A stretch of DNA of 10,880 bases from Nitrospiraceae bacterium. Its GTDB lineage: Bacteria > Nitrospirota > Thermodesulfovibrionia > Thermodesulfovibrionales > UBA9159. Of this stretch, positions 6,220 to 10,880 are shown in pieces (position 1 is the first letter of the stretch; the number at the start of each line of letters is the position of its first letter). The notes below the pieces were generated by a model that saw nothing but the letters and a program-made list of their open reading frames with translations, ran no database searches and was not told where the DNA came from. Made by a program: the position numbers and the translations under genes. The stretch lies in contig DMNE01000289.1 of the NCBI GenBank assembly GCA_003453735.1, positions 1,640 to 12,519 on the forward strand. The letters run 5' to 3'.

Positions 6220-7170
6220 TTACACGTGATTGCGTAGCATAAGCTCAGTAGGATGAGGATTCAGGTAAAACTGCCTTTTCAGATAAGGCTCGTCATATTT
6301 TCGTACATAATGACTGATAAGGACTATAGGAACGATGAGAGGTATCAAACCCTTATAGTACTCATCAATAACGTCCCGCAACTCCTCCGTTTCATCCTTC
6401 GATAGATGTGCTCTAAAATATCCCATCATATGCTGAAGAACGTTCGTATTTTTTTTAATGGTAGCTATCATTTTGTATCCGTTCATAAGCTTTTTCAGAT
6501 ACTCTGAGTAAAGGTCTTGAAGCGCATAGGCTTTTCCCTTAGCCAAAAGACTTCCGAGCTCGTGGTAGTGCTTAGGGCTATGGGAAAGGAGTGAGAGTTT
6601 ATGATCAGTATGAAAAGATATAAGGTCTCCGATCGTCCTGCCTTTCTTTTTGAATTGCTTCCACCGCTTAAATACAAATATTCTCTCGATAAAGTTTTCA
6701 CGCAATGAGGGATCATTGAGGCGGCCGTCGTCTTCTACAGGAATAAGGGGGTATGCTTCCATAAAAGCCCTGGCAAAAATGCCAATCCCCCTATTGCTTG
6801 GGATTCCGGATGGACCATAAACCTTAACACTTCGCATGCCTGAACTCGGGGATTTGCTCTTGAAGATAAAACCGCACAGATCCTCTCTTTCCAGTTCGCG
6901 GAGCCGCTTCTTTGCCCACTCGCGCATCCTATCAGTATGATCTATCCCCGTGCGACTAGTTACTAGGCGGGGTGCTTCAGGGGTGCCAATAAGGCGCAAT
7001 GCTTCTCTTGGTATAGGGAGGCCATATTCCACTTCAGGACAGACTGCAACCCATTTCACATTTCTACCCAGGGTTTCTACGAGGAAATGGTCCAGTTTAT
7101 GCCCGCCGTCATAGCGGACCTTTTCACCAAGAAGGCAAGAACTTATCCCGAGCTTAATTTTTTCTTCCAT
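6220..7170 (-). CDS. DUF523-DUF1722 fusion protein (TudS-like desulfidase domain + YbgA domain)
   Basis: A 316-residue fusion. Residues about 5-150 are DUF523: SSCLLGEKVRYDG (11-22), VCPEVEYGLPIPRE (43-56), and KSKSPSSG followed by VKVY (104-118). Residues about 190-305 are DUF1722, the YbgA domain often encoded beside photolyase. The DUF523 family includes TudS, a [4Fe-4S] thiouracil desulfidase whose cluster is held by three Cys. This protein has exactly three Cys (C12, C44, C99), but the usual SPSCG motif reads SPSSG, and the third Cys lies 11 residues earlier in LCGFIF. Whether C99 serves as the ligand is unknown. An AGAGG ribosome site precedes the ATG by 6 bases. That start lies inside the last codons of the upstream SRPBCC reading frame (17-base overlap), so the two were an operon. 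The gene itself is intact. Confidence 0.9.
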   Translation of the reverse strand: MEEKIKLGISSCLLGEKVRYDGGHKLDHFLVETLGRNVKWVAVCPEVEYGLPIPREALRLIGTPEAPRLVTSRTGIDHTDRMREWAKKRLRELEREDLCGFIFKSKSPSSGMRSVKVYGPSGIPSNRGIGIFARAFMEAYPLIPVEDDGRLNDPSLRENFIERIFVFKRWKQFKKKGRTIGDLISFHTDHKLSLLSHSPKHYHELGSLLAKGKAYALQDLYSEYLKKLMNGYKMIATIKKNTNVLQHMMGYFRAHLSKDETEELRDVIDEYYKGLIPLIVPIVLISHYVRKYDEPYLKRQFYLNPHPTELMLRNHV

Positions 7171-7599
7171 TGAACGCCTCTGCTGCTTTCTTCATATCCT
7201 TGAGGAAAGAGACATTTAAATTCCTCAGCCTCGATTTCTGCCACAGAAGTACTTGTCTCTGAGGGCCGTCTCCCTACAACGTGTCTTTGCTCGTAACCAC
7301 GACTCCATGATCAATCTCTCCGAATCTATATTCATGGTGTGAGAGGATGACCCATTTTCGGTTTGTCCAAACCGCCCTTTTCCTCGGGCTCACCTCTTCA
7401 ATAGTTGCCTCGCAACGAATGGGATAATTGAAGAAGTAAATAGAAAACTGAAGTTTACTACCCTCCATTAGGACTTTGTCGTCTTCAGGAAAGGTTTTTT
7501 TATTGGAAGATTCCGATGGTTCCAGCACCCAAAGTCAGCAAAGGCATGCCGTACGCTATCGAGGGAAGCAAATTTAGTGATTGATTCCTCAATTATCAT
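7154..7599 (-). pseudogene. SRPBCC (START/Bet v1-like) family protein, frameshift plus amber codon
   Basis: The reconstructed product is about 148 residues, normal for SRPBCC proteins, which bind hydrophobic ligands in a helix-grip fold. From ATG 7599 the first frame reads MIIEESITKFASLDSV and onward to WNHRNLPIKK. One A missing from a run of seven (plus-strand T-run 7495-7501) shifts it into TFPEDDKVLMEGSKLQFSIY and on to GVVVTSKDTL. A TAG at 7274-7276 then interrupts, after which the same frame continues plausibly (WQKSRLRNLN, FLKDMKKAAEAFNGRKN) to a TAA at 7154-7156. That end overlaps the DUF523-DUF1722 start. Only an 84-codon internal frame (7274-7528) is open as sequenced, and it would need a GTG start. 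The start overlaps the stop of the preceding ORF by ATGA. Family assignment rests on the core segment and size. Confidence 0.7.
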
Positions 7600-7808
7600 T
7601 TACCAGGCCGTAATCCCGGGGCCTTCGCTTTCTTCAGCAAAAGCAGTCTGAGGTCAAGATCAACATCGTCTAAAATCACTTTGTATTTTGCTTCTTCATA
7701 TGCCATAACATCCCGGAGAGCGAGCAAACAAGGAGAAAATAAACGGAAGAACTGAAGATTCTGATCAGCCTCTCCTTGAAAACATGCACCTTTCCCTTGC
7801 TCCCACAC
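7596..7808 (-). CDS. Unidentified ORF coupled to the SRPBCC gene by ATGA overlap
   Basis: A frame of up to 70 residues from a GTG at 7808, or 36 from an internal ATG in the FSPCLLALRDVMAYEEAKY region. The C-terminal half (DDVDLDLRLLLLKKAKAPGLRPGK) is helix-like and basic; I recognise no family. Its TGA overlaps the ATG of the SRPBCC frame in a 4-base ATGA, a usual sign of translational coupling and the main reason to list it. No Shine-Dalgarno sequence precedes the GTG, and an in-frame TAA lies just upstream. It may be the surviving C-terminus of a longer gene. The neighbouring gene is broken, so this one may also be decayed. Confidence 0.3.
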   Translation of the reverse strand: MWEQGKGACFQGEADQNLQFFRLFSPCLLALRDVMAYEEAKYKVILDDVDLDLRLLLLKKAKAPGLRPGK

Positions 7809-8150
7809 CTCTCTTTAGTTTATCACAAGTGCGGAGCGATGCAGAAATATCTTTGCGAGGCGTTGGTTAGAGCTTTTTCAGGATGGCCTCAATGCTTTGT
7901 TGAAGATGAGAGGCGAGTTCACTCGAGCATTCCTACTGTTCAACAGTTAACGGCGATGAAAGAAATCCTCGATTCCTGAAGCTAACGGCTCTTACCTGTT
8001 CAAGTTCTTCTCCAAAAATTTGTGAAGTACTGCACGAAATTAACATCGATTAAGCTTTCCCTGAATAACTACTTCCAAAAGAACTTCACACATACAGGGA
8101 AATTTGCACGGCATGTGTTTCATGTCGTAATACGGACAGGAAATAACGTC
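7809..8150. other. Gene-free region upstream of the stress block
   Basis: About 340 bases without a gene I can support. Short frames exist on both strands (for example a plus-strand run at about 7830-7978), but they have no ribosome sites or family features. No hairpin terminator, tRNA or repeat is obvious. It separates the minus-strand SRPBCC/DUF523 group from the plus-strand promoter at 8151. Confidence 0.4.
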
Positions 8151-8179
8151 TTGACGGTTTACCTGTTCGGTTATATAAT
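8151..8179 (+). promoter_or_regulatory. Strong sigma-70-type promoter for the YidB-like/GlsB pair
   Basis: TTGACG (8151-8156) and TATAAT (8174-8179) are separated by exactly 17 bases, matching consensus at 11 of 12 positions. The start site would be near 8186. The GGGAGGAG ribosome site (8214-8221) and ATG at 8225 follow. It is the clearest promoter in the window. Confidence 0.8.
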
Positions 8180-8224
8180 GCTATTAAAGTATGCATTCCT
8201 ATTAATTACTCAGAGGGAGGAGCC

Positions 8225-8743
8225 ATGGGTATCTTGGACAATCTTGGTGATTTTTTGAAGCAGGTCAGCAGTGGCAATGCGCCGGAGGCGGAGGTGCATG
8301 CGGCGTACGATCAGGTTGCGCAGAGCGTGCCGCAGGGCACACTTGCGGAAGGGCTCGCGCACGCTTTCAACTCAAAGGAAACACCGCCCTTCGAGCAGAT
8401 GGTATCTGGTCTCTATGGCCAGTCTAGCCCGGATCAGAAAGCGGGCCTCATCAACCAGATACTCGGGGCGCTCGGTCCAGGCGGCGTAAGCCAGGTGCTC
8501 GCTGGCGCAGGTGGACTCAGCGGACTGGCAGGACTCCTGTCAGGTGGGAGTGTGACATCGCAGCAGGCTGAACAGATTCCACCCGACGCGGTGCAGACCT
8601 TAGCGCAGCACGCGGCCAAGCAGCAGCCTTCGATTGTTGATTCGGCGGCCGCCTTTTACGCGCAGCACTCGACACTGGTGAAGGCCATCGGTGCCGGGGC
8701 GCTCGCAATCCTCATGCGCAAGATCTCGCAGTCAAGGAGCTGA
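8225..8743 (+). CDS. YidB/DUF937-like protein
   Basis: A 172-residue soluble, Ala/Gly/Gln-rich protein. It begins MGILDNLGDFLKQVSSGNAP, contains a repeated helical region with QMVSGLYGQSSPDQKAGLINQIL (about 58-80), a Gly-rich segment (about 83-108, including GGLSGLAGLLSGG) and a C-terminal helical part ending in AILMRKISQSRS. The layout recalls YidB/DUF937 proteins of proteobacteria, whose function is unknown; I rank this as similarity of pattern, not firm membership. It has no signal peptide or catalytic motif. A very strong ribosome site and a near-consensus promoter suggest high expression. The next gene starts 2 bases after its stop, so they are co-transcribed. Base composition is clearly more GC-rich than in the flanking genes, which hints at separate ancestry. 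Confidence 0.75.
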   Translation: MGILDNLGDFLKQVSSGNAPEAEVHAAYDQVAQSVPQGTLAEGLAHAFNSKETPPFEQMVSGLYGQSSPDQKAGLINQILGALGPGGVSQVLAGAGGLSGLAGLLSGGSVTSQQAEQIPPDAVQTLAQHAAKQQPSIVDSAAAFYAQHSTLVKAIGAGALAILMRKISQSRS

Positions 8744-8745
8744 CC

Positions 8746-8997
8746 ATGGGCATCATCTCTTGGCTGATAATCGGTCTGATCGCGGGATGGCTAACGGGCA
8801 AGCTCATGGGCGGACCGGGCAAGGGCGCGCTCATGGATATCATCATTGGGCTCATCGGCGCCCTGGTTGGTGGCTACATCATGAGCTTTCTGGGCTTCAA
8901 GCCGGAAGGCGGCTTTATTTATACGATCATTGTGGCTACCATCGGCGCCGTCGTTTTTACGTGGATCTTCCGCAAGGTGACGGGGGGGAAGACCTGA
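8746..8997 (+). CDS. GlsB/YeaQ/YmgE family stress-response membrane protein
   Basis: An 83-residue inner-membrane protein with three glycine-rich spans (about residues 3-20, 30-49 and 57-75) and the family's characteristic start, IISWLIIGLIAGWLTGKLMGG, then GGPGKGALMDIIIGLIGALVGG. It belongs to the transglycosylase-associated / GlsB-YeaQ-YmgE family, which is linked to general stress in enteric bacteria and enterococci and has no known enzymatic activity. It starts 2 bases after the YidB-like gene. Its ribosome site AAGGAG (8734-8739) lies within that gene's last codons, so the two are translated from one transcript. It has the same high GC content as its partner. The gene is complete. Confidence 0.93.
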   Translation: MGIISWLIIGLIAGWLTGKLMGGPGKGALMDIIIGLIGALVGGYIMSFLGFKPEGGFIYTIIVATIGAVVFTWIFRKVTGGKT

Positions 8998-9037
8998 TTC
9001 TCACAGTTTTTTGGACTGATGGAAGCCCAACAAATTC

Positions 9038-9062
9038 CCACCCTTCCGAACGTCCCGGGTGG
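9038..9062. terminator. Weak terminator-like hairpin after the GlsB gene
   Basis: CCACCC (9038-9043) pairs with GGGTGG (9057-9062) around a 13-base loop, about 40 bases after the GlsB stop. The following bases are mixed, with TTTT about 10 bases on, so it is only a candidate for ending the transcript of the stress pair. Confidence 0.3.
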
Positions 9063-9171
9063 CCTGAAGATTCTTTTACTATGCAACTTTATTTATGGAA
9101 ACAAAAGGACAATGTCTCTGGCCGAACCCGACAAATAAACGGGGGAAAAAGGGATGTGTCTCTGATTTTCC

Positions 9172-9837
9172 TTATTTTCGCTTTGCCGACCAGGTATAGC
9201 CCCCAGAAAGGGTGCCTTCCATCACATTGTCGTTAACCAGGCGTCCAGAATAATGCTGGTTCGCCTCCGGACGATCAAAATCAATGTGTCCGTCCACAGC
9301 ATCGAACTGGATATTTGTCAGTGGCTCCCAATGCCCGAGTCCGTCAAAATAAACTCGCCCGGTGTACTGACCGCCACTGCGCGAGAGCTCAAGAATTCCC
9401 GTGAAGTTGTTGGCATTGATGCTCCATTGCCCGTGGACTGCACGTGCAAAACCCTCGGCACCAGAGGCGCGCTTTGCTGACCACATATAGCCCCCTGAAA
9501 AGGTGCCCTCCATCACATTGTCATTGACCAGGCGTCCAGTATAATGCTGGTTCGCCCCCGGACGATCAAAATCGATGTGTCCGTCCATATCATCGAAGTG
9601 GATATTTGTCAGTGGCTCCCAGTGCCGGAGTGCGTCAAAATAAACTCGGCCGCTGTACTGACCACCGCTCCGCGAGAGCTCAAGAATTCCCGTGAAGTTA
9701 TTGGCATTGATGCTCCACTGCCCGTGGACTGCACGCGCAAAAAACTCGGCACCAGAGGCGCGCTCACCGAGGGCCCATCCGACACAGCCACAATATACGA
9801 TAATCAGGACTATAATTAAGCTAACCCTTCTTCCCAT
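9172..9837 (-). CDS. Exported protein of two tandem 97-residue repeats, function unknown
   Basis: The 221-residue product starts with a signal peptide (RR at 3-4, hydrophobic core about 6-22, likely cleavage near ALG-E at 24). The mature protein is almost wholly two copies of one unit, residues 26-122 and 123-219, each running from RASGAE through GQWSINANNFTGILELSRSG and GHIDFDRP to GGY-x-WSAKR. The units look like all-beta domains with many aromatic and Gly residues. I recognise no enzyme family; similar single units may exist in hypothetical envelope proteins. The two cysteines (C16, C18) do not form a standard lipobox, so a lipoprotein is less likely. It has its own promoter at 9921-9948 and an AAGGAG ribosome site. 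Reading frame, signal peptide and repeats make the gene secure; function is unknown. Confidence 0.88.
   Translation of the reverse strand: MGRRVSLIIVLIIVYCGCVGWALGERASGAEFFARAVHGQWSINANNFTGILELSRSGGQYSGRVYFDALRHWEPLTNIHFDDMDGHIDFDRPGANQHYTGRLVNDNVMEGTFSGGYMWSAKRASGAEGFARAVHGQWSINANNFTGILELSRSGGQYTGRVYFDGLGHWEPLTNIQFDAVDGHIDFDRPEANQHYSGRLVNDNVMEGTLSGGYTWSAKRK
9181..9762 (-). repeat. Two 291-bp tandem direct repeats (9472-9762 and 9181-9471)
   Basis: The two coding copies match with a constant offset of 291 bases (for example, the segment around 9236 recurs around 9527), by eye at roughly nine bases in ten. There is no gap between copies, and the junction falls between AKR and ASG in the protein. 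This indicates a recent in-frame tandem duplication. The differences include several third-position changes, so some divergence time has passed. Confidence 0.88.
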
Positions 9838-9920
9838 ATTAAGCTCCTTTCCGGTTATTCACCGCCTTGTTTCTTCAGCATGTTTTCATGCCTCCCGCAT
9901 CGCATGTACTTCCTGCGTTC

Positions 9921-9948
9921 ATTATATCCCAAACTCGAATTTTATCAA
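9921..9948 (-). promoter_or_regulatory. Sigma-70-type promoter for the repeat protein
   Basis: On the minus strand TTGATA (complement of 9943-9948) and TATAAT (complement of 9921-9926) are separated by 16 bases. The 5' leader of about 75 bases contains a small GCATG-AAAA-CATGC hairpin and then the AAGGAG site (9844-9849) 6 bases before the ATG at 9837. Confidence 0.6.
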
Positions 9949-10060
9949 GATGTTCCAAAGCTACCGCAGTTATTTGGATGTTGCTTAAACACCGTTTTCT
10001 CTGCAGATGCTAATTCTGTTCACCCCTCTCGTCTGTTACCGTGCATTAGTACAAGACTCA
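9949..10060. other. Short gap with no recognisable feature
   Basis: Between the promoter of the repeat protein and the DUF2950 stump I see only non-coding sequence with no gene, RNA or clear hairpin. Confidence 0.4.
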
Positions 10061-10231
10061 TCATTCCTTAACAAGGATCCAGGTCCCATCAGGATTATAT
10101 GATTTTATCTCTTCCACGATTTTGGTTGTCCCCGGTCCAAGGTTCTTTTGATAGACTTTTCGCTGCTGATTCACAGTAAAGGTCACGACACCTGATCTCC
10201 CCCAGTTTAGAGGAAATACGACCAGGACAGG
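10061..10231 (-). pseudogene. C-terminal fragment of a DUF2950 protein
   Basis: On the minus strand, a frame of about 57 codons with no start codon reads WPVLVVFPLNWGRSGVVTFT, continues with QQRKVYQKNLGPGT and ends SYNPDGTWILVKE before TGA at 10061-10063. This matches the C-terminal pattern of DUF2950 proteins (exported, about 290 residues, often beside DUF3300): a Gly-rich turn, V-M/V-T-F-I/T-V-N, VYQK-x-LG and a final NPD-x-x-W. Upstream the frame meets a stop and runs into the toxin gene, so the N-terminal four fifths are gone. It is therefore a remnant, cut off where the toxin-antitoxin pair begins. Confidence 0.7.
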
Positions 10232-10239
10232 CCAACAAT

Positions 10240-10570
10240 CTACTCAGACCTTAATAGTCTTTCTTGGAGAAGATCTGTCAATTGCCGTCTTCCATCAAAG
10301 ATACAAAAGATAAAAACGTCAGATGCTATTGTTTGGTAAATGATTCTGTAGGGCTTGAAGAGTATTTCCTCGAATTCCAAGATCCCGATACGTTCCAATT
10401 CTGGCGGGCAGTGTCCTCGGAGAGGAAAAGCTTCGAGTGTCAGCATCGTTTCATGAAGTTTGTCAATCAGACGGTCCGCTTTTTCAACGGGAATCGTTTT
10501 GAGCAACATAACGATAAATATCCCACAAGTCGTTTTCCGCATCCAGGACAACTCGGACAGAATATTTCAC
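10240..10570 (-). pseudogene. RelE/ParE-family toxin, frameshifted near the N-terminus
   Basis: From a GTG at 10570, overlapping the antitoxin stop as GTGA, the first frame reads VRVVLDAENDLWDIYRYVAQ. One extra C (plus-strand GGG 10489-10491) then shifts it into VEKADRLIDKLHETMLTLE and on to ELERIGILEFEEILFKPYRI and a C-terminal basic stretch. The corrected product is about 109 residues, the usual RelE/ParE size, with the expected pattern of an N-terminal helix pair and a beta-sheet core with a PYRI-IY strand. Such toxins either cleave mRNA on the ribosome (RelE) or inhibit gyrase (ParE); the sequence does not decide which. As sequenced, only an N-terminally altered 103-residue frame (from 10551) is open, likely inactive. 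It forms an operon with the antitoxin. Confidence 0.8.
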
Positions 10571-10851
10571 CTGTTATGATATTCCTTTGCTTTTGATTTT
10601 ATGCCACGAAATACACTTTTGAGAGGTTTTGTCTTACCTGCCTCATAGTTTTTTCTGCTCTGAGCAAGAAGCTTCAGCAAGGCTAGGCTTTCTTGAGTTT
10701 TCTCGTATTCACGGATATCCTGAAGGATTGCCTTTGCTTCTCCGTTAAGTGTAATGACAACGGAACCTTGCCCTTCAGTTATTTCACGAATAACTTCCGA
10801 AGCGTGTGACTTGATGTAGCTGATAGGCTTAACAGCTTCACTGAGTTTCAT
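10567..10851 (-). CDS. Phd/YefM-family antitoxin
   Basis: A 94-residue antitoxin. The N-terminal half (MKLSEAVKPISYIKSHASEV to about residue 50) is the Phd/YefM DNA-binding fold with the typical LSEAVKPI, VITLNGEAKAIL and EY segments. The C-terminal half (about 55-94) is the charged, flexible toxin-binding tail. It normally neutralises the RelE/ParE-type toxin encoded immediately downstream and represses its own promoter through operator sites. The toxin start overlaps its stop codon by GTGA, so translation is coupled. The 29 bases left upstream hold a weak ribosome site (AGGA); promoter and operators lie beyond the window. This gene is intact although its toxin is not, and an antitoxin left alone can persist harmlessly. 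Confidence 0.9.
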   Translation of the reverse strand: MKLSEAVKPISYIKSHASEVIREITEGQGSVVITLNGEAKAILQDIREYEKTQESLALLKLLAQSRKNYEAGKTKPLKSVFRGIKSKAKEYHNR

Positions 10852-10880
10852 GCAACATCCTGCTATCGAAAAGGTGCGCA

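Noticed and set aside
7274..7276. In-frame TAG in the SRPBCC gene as a recoded (pyrrolysine-type) codon
   Set aside because: The gene also has a frameshift, and nothing else in the window suggests amber recoding.
8691..9236. 181-codon plus-strand frame over the GlsB gene
   Set aside because: Shadow of the well-supported GlsB and YidB-like frames.

Overview
The window (about 10.9 kb, mixed base composition) looks like an accessory stretch of a Gram-negative bacterial chromosome. A signal-peptide outer-membrane barrel candidate, a DUF294-type signalling nucleotidyltransferase next to a DnaQ-like exonuclease, and a fused DUF523-DUF1722 protein recall Nitrospirota or Desulfobacterota (former Deltaproteobacteria). 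That placement is an impression from gene content, not proof. There are no rRNA or tRNA genes, CRISPR arrays or complete insertion sequences. 

Layout. 141-2582 (minus): a two-gene operon of a cNMP/CBS/DUF294 nucleotidyltransferase-like regulator and a DEDDh 3'-5' exonuclease, with overlapping operator-like dyads before the first gene. 2583-3041: a regulatory gap with a promoter that reads right. 3042-3866 (plus): a predicted outer-membrane barrel protein whose start is ambiguous. 4034-4621 (minus): a DUF4337 membrane protein. 4675-4892 (minus): the C-terminal remnant of an integrase-core transposase. 4893-5825 (minus): UV-damage endonuclease gene uvsE, broken by two frameshifts. 5832-5865: a perfect dyad holding back-to-back -10 boxes. 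5872-6109 (plus): two tiny ORFs, the second encoding a 52-residue protein ending in CCGHSGEPGC. 6220-7170 (minus): DUF523-DUF1722 protein. 7154-7599 (minus): an SRPBCC-family gene with one frameshift and one amber codon, whose 3' end overlaps the DUF523-DUF1722 start. 7596-7808 (minus): an unidentified ORF coupled to it by ATGA. 8151-8997 (plus): a strong sigma-70-type promoter, a YidB/DUF937-like protein and a GlsB/YeaQ/YmgE membrane protein, all visibly GC-richer than the surroundings. 9172-9837 (minus): an exported protein made of two near-identical 97-residue repeats. 10061-10231 (minus): the C-terminal stump of a DUF2950 protein. 10240-10851 (minus): a Phd/YefM-RelE/ParE toxin-antitoxin pair with a frameshifted toxin. 

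Two themes stand out. First, 4.7-7.8 kb looks like a UV-damage or stress neighbourhood (uvsE, DUF523-DUF1722, SRPBCC, small Cys-rich protein) with no photolyase in view. Second, at least five single-base homopolymer length changes explain every broken gene here (transposase remnant, uvsE twice, SRPBCC, toxin), and a sixth may explain the odd start of the outer-membrane gene. They are either decay or an indel-prone assembly; raw reads would decide. Until then these genes should be read as apparent pseudogenes.
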